Of a stretch of DNA of 64,000 nucleotides, positions 1-9,542 are shown in pieces. Made by a program: the position numbers and the translations under genes. The DNA is from Hirundichthys speculiger (Eukaryota; Chordata; Actinopteri; Beloniformes; Exocoetidae), in NCBI GenBank assembly GCA_018398805.1, contig JAGFBZ010000936.1, positions 434,001 to 498,000 on the forward strand, in the 5' to 3' direction. The notes beneath the pieces were generated by a model. The model did not search any database, was not told where the DNA came from, and saw only the letters and a program-made list of their open reading frames with translations. Each line of letters opens with the position of its first letter. Position 1 is the stretch's first letter.

Positions 1-735
1 CTTGTCTGTAGCCTCAGTATCAAACATGTTTATCCAAAGCGTTAGAATTTTGGAGGTATGAGTACAGGTTTAACGACTGTCATTCCAAGTAATGCTAATA
101 AACAAATGTTAATCAAGCATATGTGATATACATATAGATTTTTTTTCCTGTTTAAAATGCAAGCATATAAGTAACTGTAAAATAGCAGTATAAAAGACAA
201 TGTTTATGTTCATTTTGGTTTTGAGATGCAAGTGATGTTTAGTCGTTCTTTAATGTTAGTGTTCTTGAATAAACAACAATAAATAGTTTTTATGTGTGGG
301 TGTTGTTATGAAAATATATGACTATATATTTTTTATATGATATTTGATATTTTTTAACATTACTAATCAGGTATGTATGTAAATAATGAAAAAAGGTTTT
401 CATTAAATGTGACATTTATTTTATTGTCATTTCAGAGATGATTGAATATGTGCAAATTCAAAGATGCCAAAAAAAAGTCAGCCATTTCCATGTGATATAC
501 TTAGTCTTTCACGTCACTGTAGACAGCAGCATAAATACCCTAAATCTCTCACAGTCGACACACCCCCTCATCTATTCCAAGTTCTGCAGACTTCATAAAC
601 AGAATTAATGTCAAAATGAAAAAGACTCATACATGCACCTCGTAAGTTGTGTTTACACTGCACAGATCAGAGCTGCTTTTAAGCTTCCTGTCAACTGCTA
701 CACTCAGAAATGCAGGACAAAATTTCTCTCTCACT
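1..735. other. AT-rich intergenic DNA, no gene seen
   Basis: No convincing exon or long reading frame is present. Two overlapping poly(A)-signal-like AATAAA words lie near 268-284, so the end of an unseen + strand transcript is conceivable, but no coding exon precedes them. Otherwise nothing is recognised. Confidence 0.5.
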
Positions 736-1093
736 CAGCCATTCCCAAACTTCAGAATACCAAGGCCCAATTTGAAATGTAAAAAAATCTCAGAGGCTCA
801 CCTAAACCTTTAATCACAACTGTGGTCAACCTACAGGTCTAGAAGCTATGTTCTGATATTAATGTAAGGGGTCAACAAATAATGTGACACTTGTCATATT
901 AAGTTAAGATGACAGTAGTATTACATTTAACTGTTTTTTTTTATTACTTCTTAATGTTTTTTCAAATCATGTCATGAATATTTTACAGTAATTAAAAACG
1001 TTTAAAAAAGATTGAGGATTTAAAACACATTTGTTTAATTATAATGGCCTCTCACAGCCCACCTGCGGTGCCACGACGGCCCACCAGGGGGCC
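736..1093. mobile_element. Truncated hAT-type MITE (inverted relative to the copy at 18805)
   Basis: The left end reads CAGCCATTCCCAAACTTCAG. The interior matches the reverse complement of the element at 18805-19184, including shared blocks around the AATATGACAAGTGTCAC-like core and the CCCACCAGGGGGCC end. The outermost bases of the right terminal inverted repeat are missing, so this copy is truncated near 1093. The family assignment rests on the intact copy, which has hAT-like ends and an 8-bp target duplication. Confidence 0.7.
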
Positions 1094-1310
1094 TCTAACT
1101 TATTTGCTACTTTTCTGCTTTCCCTGTTTTTTTTTTTTATTTTATTAATACCACTGAATATACTTTATCAGCATCTGGGCCTGGCTAAACTATTTCCAAG
1201 TTCTCGGAATCTTCAAGTGGATCCAGAAGCTATTTCTAACTTTTTAAGTGCAGCCATTGGATGAGAAGTGGTGAGTAATACTTCATATTGCTATTTTGCT
1301 TCATATGCTA

Positions 1311-1638
1311 TTTTTGAGGGACTCCAGATTTTTATTCTGCCATAATCTCTGGCAATAACTGTTACACCTCACTTCAGGACTATGCTGACTACCACCATAC
1401 TTAGTATCAGACACTTTTACTGTAGAAAAGTGGAGAAATCCATCACTGAATATCTAAACATTGTATTTTAAAATAACGTCAATTGCCGATTTTTGATAGA
1501 CATGCTGTTTTTGAGGGACTCCAGATTTGTATTCTGCCAAAATCTCTGGCAATAACTGTTACAAATCACTTCAGGAATATGCTGACAACCATCATACTCA
1601 GTATCAGACACTTTTACTGTAGAAAAGTGGAGAAATCC
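1311..1638. repeat. Two-copy tandem repeat, about 131-bp units 197 bp apart
   Basis: The block at 1311-1441, starting TTTTTGAGGGACTCCAGAT and ending GTGGAGAAATCC, recurs at 1508-1638 with roughly ten substitutions. The 66 bp between the copies are unique. No reading frame is conserved between them. It is a local segmental duplication of unknown origin. Confidence 0.85.
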
Positions 1639-2013
1639 TATAACCCTGGGGCCTAGGGTTATGGTTATATATTCAGATAGATTACAATATGCAAAAGTGA
1701 CATATTTTGGTCACTATTTTCACAACAAAAACTAATTAACTAAATATCTAACTTTCATTTCATGTGTTTCATTGGGTGTATTGGCTATTAGATGCAATAA
1801 CATGTTTCCTTTCAATTGTCAGCTCTGGCTGATTTACAGTACTTTTAAGACAATGATAGTCTACTCTGTGGACAGAAACTTTAAAAAATGTCTAAAATAA
1901 CTCTAATTCCTTAAAAAAAATGTAATGTCCTATCTATTTGTGGTGATTCTTTCAATTCTTAAAAGATGACTCACTCACCTCTGCCAAGGAGGTTATGTTT
2001 TCAGTGGCGTTTA

Positions 2014-2046
2014 TCTGTCTGTCTGTCTGTTCGTCTGTCTGTTGTC
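2014..2046. repeat. (CTGT)n microsatellite
   Basis: Repeated CTGT units, interrupted once by TCG. They sit in a segment with the AAGGAGGTTATGTTTTCA motif that is common in vertebrate dispersed repeats. This segment flanks the retroviral LTR on its low-coordinate side. Confidence 0.7.
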
Positions 2047-2161
2047 GTGACAAAACTGGTGTCTGGTTCGCCAATTATCTCAAAAATATTCTAAGTTCTT
2101 AAAGTATGAAAGATTCAAAGTACAAAGTCAACCAAACTGGTTCAAAGGTCAAAATGAAGGT

Positions 2162-2167
2162 TTTATT
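2162..2167 (-). terminator. LTR poly(A) signal AATAAA
   Basis: Minus-strand AATAAA lies 76 bp downstream of the LTR TATA box. The position fits the poly(A) signal of the R region. Confidence 0.6.
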
Positions 2168-2237
2168 GTCAATACAATAGCTCCTTCTGAGACATGCCCG
2201 GGCAATGGTCTGATTCACAATGCGAAATGCTTCATTA

Positions 2238-2243
2238 TTTATA
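2238..2243 (-). promoter_or_regulatory. LTR TATA box
   Basis: Minus-strand TATAAA about 460 bp into the LTR. It places the transcription start near 2215 by the usual 25-30 bp spacing. Confidence 0.55.
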
Positions 2244-2704
2244 CAATCTGGGGCAGGACAACCCCGCCTCTTGCCCCTCCTTTTTCCCCTCCCCTCTCCT
2301 TTGAGTTTCTTCTGATAGGATAAAATTATAATATCTAACTGTGGTTGGCCAGCTGAGTTTGGCATTTTTTATAAGTCAGCACTTTTTCCTTTAAAGATAC
2401 ACCCTATTCTGTATCATTTCAGCACTTTTCCTTTAAAAATACACCCTATTCTGTATCATTTCTTTGCATTCTCTTTATCATTTCTTGAGCCGGGAAATTC
2501 CCAGAAACTCATAATTTCTGCTGACCTGTGCTTTTGCACACACACACTTCATTTAACAGAACAGGTGGTACTGCATAACAGAGCTGCAGGTGTTCCTTCA
2601 TATCTGTCTTTTACAGTTTCCATACCTTTCCATATCTTTCTTTTACACTCATGCTGACTGTGGTTCATGGAGTTCATGAAAAGCTCAAGGACATTTACAC
2701 TACA

Positions 2705-2713
2705 TTCCCCCCT
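2705..2713 (-). promoter_or_regulatory. Polypurine tract (plus-strand primer site of the retrovirus)
   Basis: Minus-strand AGGGGGGAA lies immediately before the TG that opens the LTR. This is the canonical position of the tract that primes second-strand synthesis in retroviruses. Confidence 0.7.
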
Positions 2714-3724
2714 GTGGTCCTGATAAGGACCACTCTATTTATTCAGCAGTAGGTGATAAACATTCATTGACTAATCAAAGGTTAACTTAATTGATTAACA
2801 GAGTGATTGATTAAACAGATTAACACCATAGTTAATACAGGTGTACAAATCAACTTCCATCAATGAGGATCACTGCAAGATGCTGCTGCAGTCGTAACGA
2901 CAACTGCAGCTACATCTTAGAATCACCCCGGGACTTGCCCATCCTGATGATTCTATGATCGTCGCTGATAGGCTCCTTACTGACTCCGAGATCTGACCAG
3001 GGAAACATCCCCCCGATTATCGGTTAACAGGGGGTAAAACCCTTGCCAGGTGGCAGCGTCAGTAGTACATTATTCCATTGCTAAACCATGGGTACAAATC
3101 ACACGTGAGCATGCAGATACATAAGACACTCGTGAAAGATACTACTTTTGTTCCGTGCACATACATAAGAACACTCGTGAAAAACATTACTGATATATCT
3201 CAAACCTGGTCTATTCTGCCTAAACAGCTAGTTACCTTAGTTTGTTCAAGGGAAAAACCCCTGGCGTGCTTGTGAGGGTCAACCCTCTTAAGTTTTTGTT
3301 TTTGGTATTTTCTGTCTTGTTTTAACTTAGCTGCATTGTCATCCAGACGTCGCTAACGTAGCAGCACTGTCGTTCAGACATTAGCTAATACTGTAGAACA
3401 AATAGTAGGAACCTCCCAAACTTTTAACATGGCAAACAATTGTCAGCCATGTAAGTCAATCAACAAAGCAAACAGATATTGTTGAAAACAATATACCAAT
3501 TCCTGAGCCTATGCTTTCAGGAATACATCATTGGGCAAGGCCCACATGTCTTAAATAATTATCTAGCAGGTATAGATTCTTAGGTTCTTATTTGACATTT
3601 TAAACATATCACATACACGTCAATACATCTTTTCTTAACACCACAGTAATATCAGAACAGTCTATTGTTCCCTGGACGGAGAGTTCTGTGCGTCCGGCGG
3701 GGAAGGGGAACGTACTTCCCTCCT
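2714..3724 (-). other. Noncoding segment between retroviral genes and 3' LTR
   Basis: About 1 kb without a supported reading frame. It lies between the foreign (TGATTC)n-tailed unit and the polypurine tract. It may be the 3' untranslated part of the provirus or a decayed envelope region. No transmembrane, cysteine or fusion-peptide pattern was recognised. Confidence 0.4.
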
Positions 3725-5035
3725 TCTCAGAATCAGAATCAGAATCAGAATCAAATTTATTGTCGCCACTGAGCCAGCGTCCCGACACAGCAGAATTTGA
3801 CTTCCCAGTTCACCGTCCAAGAAACATACAAAACAAAACAACACAACATATGGACAGGAGTCAACGGTGCTTGGGTCAGCGCTATAAGAGCGCTTCAATT
3901 TAACAGAGGAAGAAAGATAACATTGGGGAAGGAGGGGTGGAGGTTAAAAAAAGAACATCTCCCACTACGTGTCAAATGGACACGTCGTGAGAGGGGAAAA
4001 AAAAACACCTCAGCACATTTAATTAAGCATACAGACTTAACACAGGACATTGATAGAAACATGATGGCAAATAACCCAGTTTTGACAGTCTGTGCGCGCG
4101 CAGTCGCGCAGTCAGTCCATCGCCACACGGGGGAGAGGGGGGAGGTGCGCAGGGCGGGAGGGGGGCCAGCGAAGACGTTGGAGTGGGGGAGGGAATGTAG
4201 CCTGGAGATCCAAGGTCTCCAGGTGCAGAGGGGGGAATGGGGCGGTAGAAGCATCCAAGCCACACAGCATCCAGGAGAAATAGATAAGGGAGCGGCCTTG
4301 AAGGCTGCGCTTCCAGGGAGCCAAAACAGAAAGGATTGTTTGGGGCAGGCTGAGACACACTCTCCGTCTAGCCTTGAAGTTCTGCTGGATTTCTTCGATG
4401 GGAATACTTCAATGTTCCGAATTTATTGGCCATTCTCCCTGATCAACGCGTGAATCCTTCCAAGATTGTTGTCCATGCGCCCAAGGAAGTCCAGAATCAT
4501 CCCTTGGGTTTGATTCAAGTTCTGAATCGCTCCCAATTTCCGATCCATCTCTTCCAATCTTTTAATCACGTTGTCAACCTTCTCACACACGTCCGGCGGG
4601 GTGGAAGTTTTCCTCGAATCCGAATTTGCAGCCTCCGTGCGTTTAATTTTCCGATACACCAAGAATCCACCCGCGCCAATCAGTAGAAATCCTGTGATCA
4701 TAAATCCAAAAATGAATGCGTCTTCGACATCCTCCACGTGCAGTGGGCCGAGACAATGAAGTTTCCATTTGCCCCAGGAGTCCATCACGTACCCCGCTGC
4801 GTGCGTACCCCCCGGGCACGAAGGCTCTCCTTTGCCTTGTCTTGTTGTTGAAAAAATTTGATCAATTGCATTCAGAGACCAGCTTACTAAATCCATGGTT
4901 GATATTCGGATATTCTGAAGAAAGAACGCTTCAGAAGCACAGACGAGACAGAGTGCAGCTGCAGGAACAGATAGATAAGGGAGCTCAAATGCGTCCGCCT
5001 TCGCCGAGAGCAGGAAGAGAAAGGGGGACCATTAG
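3725..5035 (-). mobile_element. Non-autonomous retroposed unit with (TGATTC)n tail, nested in the retrovirus
   Basis: On the minus strand the unit ends with an AATAAATTTGATTCTGATTC-type terminus: a poly(A)-signal-like word followed by a hexamer repeat, typical of non-LTR retroposed 3' ends in fish. Upstream are a long 3' untranslated part, one 157-codon frame (4896-4423) and a GC-rich pyrimidine-rich leader up to about 5035. It carries no reverse transcriptase, so it would need help in trans. The high-coordinate edge is inferred from the composition change near the GGGGGACCATTAGG sequence. No target duplication was found. Confidence 0.5.
4423..4896 (-). CDS. Unrecognised 157-residue membrane and coiled-coil protein
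   Basis: I do not recognise the family. Visible parts: residues 1-58 contain two cysteines and are mostly polar; residues 59-81 form one strong hydrophobic segment rich in Gly, Phe, Ile and Leu; this is followed by the basic stop-transfer YRKIKR; residues 103-155 have leucine/isoleucine heptads (KVDNVIKRLEEMDRKL) that should form a coiled coil. That would be a single-pass protein with an oligomerising tail, probably cytoplasmic. There is no CX6CC motif or fusion peptide, so it is not a normal retroviral envelope. The ATG is followed by an uninterrupted frame, notable among broken neighbours. It belongs to the (TGATTC)n-tailed unit rather than clearly to the retrovirus. Confidence 0.5.
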   Translation of the reverse strand: MDLVSWSLNAIDQIFSTTRQGKGEPSCPGGTHAAGYVMDSWGKWKLHCLGPLHVEDVEDAFIFGFMITGFLLIGAGGFLVYRKIKRTEAANSDSRKTSTPPDVCEKVDNVIKRLEEMDRKLGAIQNLNQTQGMILDFLGRMDNNLGRIHALIRENGQ

Positions 5036-5159
5036 GGGGACCAATAGGACCATTCCATTGGTGGTCATGATCCCAACCTTTCTTGGCAGAGTTCGACCAT
5101 GGTTGTGTGGGACTGTCTTAAATAGTCCAGTTGCTGTTGAGTTTGACCATGGGCAGCTG

Positions 5160-5459
5160 TTACTCGCTGCACTTGTTCTTGCAGTGAATCAATGGTGGCT
5201 CGGCTTGGGTTAATTCTCGATTGAGTCCCTCATTGTCCTCTCTTAAACGGGCCAGGGTCTGTGTATTTGTGTGGTTGTAGGTCAGGCTTCTGATTCTCTT
5301 GATCTGTACACGGGCCATTGGGGTAAGCCCAGCCATCAAGGATGAGTACACTCCTTTCGTCAAGTTGCCTATTTCATCGCGGAAGTCGTTCTTGATGATA
5401 TAGTGTTCCACTGGGTGGAGCAGGAATCGTGAGAGGTGGTCAACATCACTTGCTTCCAA
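5160..5459 (-). pseudogene. Unassigned retroviral 3' frame (possible env or accessory remnant)
   Basis: A 99-residue minus-strand frame begins just inside the end of the integrase frame, as envelope or accessory genes often do. It is Leu/Arg/Asn-rich, has one Cys pair near its end and no membrane segment. It is cut short before the nested (TGATTC)n-tailed unit. No envelope motif is seen, so the assignment rests on position only. Confidence 0.3.
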
Positions 5460-6201
5460 CCAACCGTAGATAAGGCGGTATGTTTCTGGGTGCTGGTGGC
5501 ACTTCGGCTAGGAGTCCCCGGTCTGCTGGGTTGTCTGGACTCTCCGGGCTGAACAGCGGCGACCTTGGTGGTGGTGGTGGCTGGACACCAGTTGGTTCCG
5601 TGGATGGTCCCGCCAGACTTCTGCTGGTCATCGCTCGGAAAGGGGTCCATCCCGACCCCCCTGGGCGGTCCTCGGTCCACTGAGGCCCATCTGGATGCCT
5701 GTTTGGGATGAAAGTGTGCGTACCTAGATGCAAGTGTATTCCTAATGGTGCATGCATGTTGTCCCCTCCGCGGGGTCCTCTGATCTGCGGGAGGGGCATT
5801 GGTCGACCTGTAAGCATTTCATGTGGAGTTAAATGGGTTATTCGATTAGTCTGGGAGCGCATGGCCATTAATGCCATTGGCAACGCATCCACCCATGTCA
5901 GTCGGCCATTGCTATCTGCCACAATTTTGGCAATTTTGGTTTTCAATGTACTATTAACGCGTTCGACCGCCCCCTGTGACTGAGGGTGGTAAACACAGCC
6001 ATACTTCTGTTTGACACCCAAGAGTTTAAACATTTCCCTCATTGCATTGTTAACAAAATGGCTGCCATTGTCCATTGATATAGTATCTGGCATGCCAAAT
6101 CTGGGAAACACTTCTCTGACTAAAAACCTCGCTGCGGCTTTGTAGTCCGCTTTTGAGACGGCGCAGGCTTCGACCCATCTGCTGAACCTGCACAATGACA
6201 A
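5446..6201 (-). pseudogene. Retroviral integrase, catalytic core and C-terminal part
   Basis: The 251-residue minus-strand frame has the second and third residues of the integrase DDE triad: D44 in SMDNGSHF and E80 in QGAVERVN, 35 residues apart as in DD35E enzymes. The HPQSQG stretch and LTPHEMLTGRP are also typical of class I retroviral integrases. The first catalytic Asp lies in the preceding frame (6379-6050), so a frameshift near 6200 breaks the enzyme. The C-terminal 100 residues are Pro-rich and shift away from a normal DNA-binding tail, suggesting further frame changes. Confidence 0.85.
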
Positions 6202-6379
6202 TCATGTATCGCTTACCCTGTACCCGCTGAATCATGTCTACATAGTCCATCATCAGATGGCGGAAAGGGCCGTCTGGCATGGGTATGTGAGCCAATGGAT
6301 GGGTAAACATTTTACGAACATTGTATTTCGGACAGTGAGGACAGCTTGTAGTTTCCGAATAACCTGGGCTCGTGAACAA
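6050..6379 (-). pseudogene. Retroviral integrase, zinc-binding end and first catalytic Asp
   Basis: The minus-strand frame contains CPHC, the Cys pair of the integrase HHCC zinc-binding domain, and HLMMDYVDMI with the first Asp of the DDE triad. The His pair of the zinc domain (HEPDH) is at the end of the RT-RNase H frame, so the domain is split across a frameshift near 6360-6380. After about residue 65 this frame leaves the integrase sequence, which resumes in the 6201-5446 frame. Confidence 0.8.
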
Positions 6380-8319
6380 TGATCAGGTTCATGCATTTTT
6401 CTTATAGCCATGGGTAGTAAGGATAGTGGTAAGACAAAATGTCCGCTGGGACTTCTGTACAACCCTGCATGGGGATGTTGGGTGCGTATAGCACCCCTCT
6501 GTCTCCACAGATTTTTCTCTGCTTGAGAAACATTGTTTTGTGCTTCTATCAATGATGCTAAATTAGTGATAGGGGCAGCATCTTCTTCAAACAACATTGG
6601 TCCCTGTATTGCCTGGCCTGTTGCTTCTTTAGCGGCTTCGTCAGCTAAGTTGTTTCCTATTGCAACTGGTGTTGCATTGTTCTGATGAGCTGCGCACTTC
6701 ACTATCGCTAGTTGCGTGGGAAGTTGCATAGCCTGTATCAACTCTACTACGGCCTGCCCGTGTGCTACAGGGGTGCCGTCAGTGCGCACAAACCCCCTTT
6801 GCTTCCAAATGCTGGCATTTATATGGCACACACCGTATCCATAACCACTATCGGTGTAAATTGTGGCTCTTTTTCCTGTGGCTAGTTTACAGGCAGCTGT
6901 TAATGCTTTTATTTCTGCTAATTGGGCAGAACAAGGCTGGGCCAGGCTTACTGATTGTACTTTGGTGAATGTTTTATCGGGATTAAGTTGAACTATCCCA
7001 TAGCCAGCCTTATTGCCCGTCACACCTCTGACACATGAGCCATCAACGAACAAGGTCAGATCGGATGGAATGGGATGATTATGCAACTCATCCCTTACTT
7101 TCATGAAGGTGTCCGTCTCCTGGAGACAATCATGGGGCTCACCTTCTGTTGGCAGTACCATTCTTGTGGCTGGGTTTATGGTTGTGCATCTCATTATAGG
7201 CAGGTCTGGTCCTGAGAGCAGGATCTCGTAACCTGTTCGTCTGGCTTGGGTAATCACAAAGCGTGGGCTTGTGAGCATGGCATGCAGTTGATGTGAGGTA
7301 TAAAGTGACACCGGATGTCCCATAGTGATCACCGATGCCTTTTTGTATGCAAAAGCAGCTGCTGCCAGACCCTGATAACAGGGTGGCAGCCCTTCCTCTA
7401 CACTGTCCAACTTTGTGCTATAGTAAGAAATAGGTTGTTTACCTGTTGGGGTATCTTGCATCAGTACTGCACATGCATACCCCTGCCTTTCTGCCACATA
7501 TAGATGAAATGGTTTGCCATAGTCTGGATTGACCAAGGCCGGAGCAGTTTGGAGATCTCTTTTTAGTAGTTGAAAGGCCCCTTCTGTCTCTTCAGTCCAC
7601 TGCAACTGGGCCGACTGTTGTCCCTGTCCTGCTGCTCGGATCAGGGCTCTTAAAGGGGCTGCTTTGAGAGCGTAATCACAGATCCATGGTCTGCTGTAGC
7701 CTGCCGTACCAAGAAAAGACAACATCTGACCTACAGTTAAAGGCTTTGGAACTTTACTTATGGCCTCCAGCTGGGAAGGTGCAATTTGTCTTTTATCCCC
7801 ACTTAGCTGCCTGCCCAAATATTCCACTGTTGGTTGACAGAATTGGAGCTTCTTTTTGCTTACCTTGTGTCCTCCTTCTGCCAGAGCCGTCAACACAGTG
7901 ATGGAGTCTTTTTCACACTGCTCTTTTGTCTCAGAGCAAATCAAAATGTCATCCACATACATTAAGGTGGTTGACTGTACATCCAGATGACTGAGGTCGT
8001 TTGCAAGAACTCGATTGAAAATGGAGGGAGAGTGTACAAACCCTTGCGGCAACCGAGTATACGTATACTGTTGCCCTTTGTATGTGAATGCAAATAAGTG
8101 CAGTGAATCAGGATGAACTGGTACACTGAAAAATGCAGAGCACAGATCTATCACCGTGAACCATTTGGTTCCTGGTGGGATGTTGGATAACAGTATGTGA
8201 GGATCAGGTACTATGGGCATTTCTTCAGCAACTACTACATTGACTAACCTCAAGTCATGTACTAATCTGTACTCATTTCCAGCTGGTTTCTTAATGGGAA
8301 AAATTGGGGTGACATGCAC
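6253..8319 (-). CDS. pol: Retroviral reverse transcriptase-RNase H open frame (pol part)
   Basis: The frame of 688 codons is unbroken. RT palm motifs: D58 (FTVIDL), LPQG at 90-93 and YVDD at 121-124, the last two being catalytic aspartates. A class I style thumb/connection (SFLGTAGYSR, 201-210) follows. RNase H shows its four acidic residues: D426 (FVDGS), E469 (AEIKAL), D490 (YTDSGY) and D560 (LADEAAK). The end reaches HEPDH of the integrase zinc domain. The first Met here is not a natural start: the RT N terminus is in the adjacent frame ending at 8291, so a frameshift near 8300 separates it from protease. The enzyme would be made as part of gag-pol in the ancestral virus. Confidence 0.9.
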   Translation of the reverse strand: MHVTPIFPIKKPAGNEYRLVHDLRLVNVVVAEEMPIVPDPHILLSNIPPGTKWFTVIDLCSAFFSVPVHPDSLHLFAFTYKGQQYTYTRLPQGFVHSPSIFNRVLANDLSHLDVQSTTLMYVDDILICSETKEQCEKDSITVLTALAEGGHKVSKKKLQFCQPTVEYLGRQLSGDKRQIAPSQLEAISKVPKPLTVGQMLSFLGTAGYSRPWICDYALKAAPLRALIRAAGQGQQSAQLQWTEETEGAFQLLKRDLQTAPALVNPDYGKPFHLYVAERQGYACAVLMQDTPTGKQPISYYSTKLDSVEEGLPPCYQGLAAAAFAYKKASVITMGHPVSLYTSHQLHAMLTSPRFVITQARRTGYEILLSGPDLPIMRCTTINPATRMVLPTEGEPHDCLQETDTFMKVRDELHNHPIPSDLTLFVDGSCVRGVTGNKAGYGIVQLNPDKTFTKVQSVSLAQPCSAQLAEIKALTAACKLATGKRATIYTDSGYGYGVCHINASIWKQRGFVRTDGTPVAHGQAVVELIQAMQLPTQLAIVKCAAHQNNATPVAIGNNLADEAAKEATGQAIQGPMLFEEDAAPITNLASLIEAQNNVSQAEKNLWRQRGAIRTQHPHAGLYRSPSGHFVLPLSLLPMAIRKMHEPDHCSRAQVIRKLQAVLTVRNTMFVKCLPIHWLTYPCQTALSAI

Positions 8320-9211
8320 TGTTCCTCTTTACTAAAACTCCTGCCTCTACTAACCCTGTTATGATGGGATTTATGCCTTCTATGGCTTCCTGCTTTAGAG
8401 GATACTGTTTTTGGTATGGCAATCTGACACCTGATTTTATGCGAAACTTTTGGGGTTCAGCTGATTTTACTAATCCTACATCTGTTTTGTGTTGAGACCA
8501 TACTTGCATTGGGACTTGCTCTAGTAAGGTTACATGTTCATCTGTCATCACCATATTTCTACCCTTTCCCCTAGTTACCTTAACCCTTTCTGCTATTGCT
8601 TCATCAGCTGATGGGCTTGTGATTTTAAAAAATTGTCCATCTGGGGAGACACTCACTTGGGGACAGTCTGTGGGAGTCCAGTTCTCAACTTGTCTTGCCA
8701 TTTTCACCATAGGGCCTAAGTCATGTGACTCATACCCGTCTGCAATCAACAATGTCACATGTGGTGATGAGTTGGGAACTGAGAACCAGCTCTCAACTTT
8801 CTCGTCTGCAAAGTTCACAGCTGCAGCGGCTCCTTGTGGTCCTACTATGATATCTTCATATTGGATTATTGTGGTTTTACCATTAATATTTTCATCCCAG
8901 CTTGTCTCAAAGTCCTCGTGAGTTTGGTCTCCGTCATAGAACATGGTACAGTGAAGTGGAAGTGTTGGCTCTCTAGCCATGTCATAGTGGTTCATTACCA
9001 GTGGTCGCCAGGCTTCCCATTCCTGGTAAAGGACAGAGTCATGTGCTGTCAGCTTCAACCAGAACACTTGAGCCTCAGGACCATGGTCGGGAGTCCGTAG
9101 TGGTCCTGTAGGTACTCTTAATGGCATCATAGGGAAAGATAAGTTATCATTTGTATCATCATTCACATCAAAGTAGATACCATCTACCATCTGTACACTT
9201 GATTTTTGCAT
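8291..9211 (-). pseudogene. Protease-RT linker and RT N-terminal end (pol part)
   Basis: The 306-residue minus-strand frame overlaps the end of protease. Its last 60 residues match the start of a retroviral RT (LPYQKQYPLK, then GLVEAGVLVKRNSACH), and it breaks where the main RT frame begins. The long acidic region between protease and RT (about 240 residues) has no motif I can name. Such a spacer is unusually long for a simple gammaretrovirus and fits the larger fish retroviral polyproteins. Confidence 0.7.
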
Positions 9212-9434
9212 TTAGTTGGCATAACACATCTCTTCCCAAGAGATTGATTGGCGTATCTGCTGAGTATAGCAGGGAAGCGTAGATTGTTTCTCCTATTTCC
9301 AGCGGAACCGGCACAGTCATTGGTATTATTTGTGTTTTCCCAGAGAAACCTACAGTACAAATCTTTGACGCTGAGAGTGGAAGATTGGCTCCTTTTTTAC
9401 CTATACAGGAGTACGTAGCTCCCGTATCGATCAT
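9168..9434 (-). CDS. pro: Retroviral aspartic protease
   Basis: The 88-residue segment has the active-site DTGA at residues 3-6 followed by a flap-like glycine region, and the second conserved LLGRD at 65-69. It would act as a dimer to cleave the Gag and Pol polyproteins. The first Met is inside the domain, so the true N terminus lies upstream in the gag-pro junction. The frame overlaps the start of the following pol frame by 44 bp. Confidence 0.85.
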   Translation of the reverse strand: MIDTGATYSCIGKKGANLPLSASKICTVGFSGKTQIIPMTVPVPLEIGETIYASLLYSADTPINLLGRDVLCQLNAKIKCTDGRWYLL

Positions 9435-9542
9435 AAATTGGTGATGCTGATTACATATAGTTACATTTATTGTGGGTTCCGCTTGAGGGCGTTGTGTTAG
9501 GATGGGTAAAATTGTCTTCCCCTCAGGTTTCTCTGGGCAGCC

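Larger units (their letters stand above)
2107..2704 (-). repeat. 3' LTR of the endogenous retrovirus
   Basis: On the minus strand the block starts TGTAGTG directly after a polypurine tract, as a retroviral U3 should. A TATAAA (2243-2238) is followed 76 bp later by AATAAA (2167-2162), the normal spacing for U3 promoter, R and poly(A) signal, and then a short U5. The low-coordinate edge is uncertain: TGAAAGATTC at 2107 would give the usual terminal CA on the minus strand. No second LTR copy was found near 12.3-13.4 kb, so the edges cannot be confirmed by comparison. Confidence 0.65.

Noticed and set aside
3797..4453. Plus-strand frame of 218 codons
   Set aside because: It lies antisense to the 3' untranslated part of the (TGATTC)n-tailed unit. 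No domain or consistent composition.
4423..4896. Interpretation as a retroviral envelope transmembrane subunit
   Set aside because: It has one membrane segment and a coiled coil, but no fusion peptide, no CX6CC motif, and the coiled coil is on the wrong side of the membrane segment. It also belongs to a unit with a non-LTR tail.
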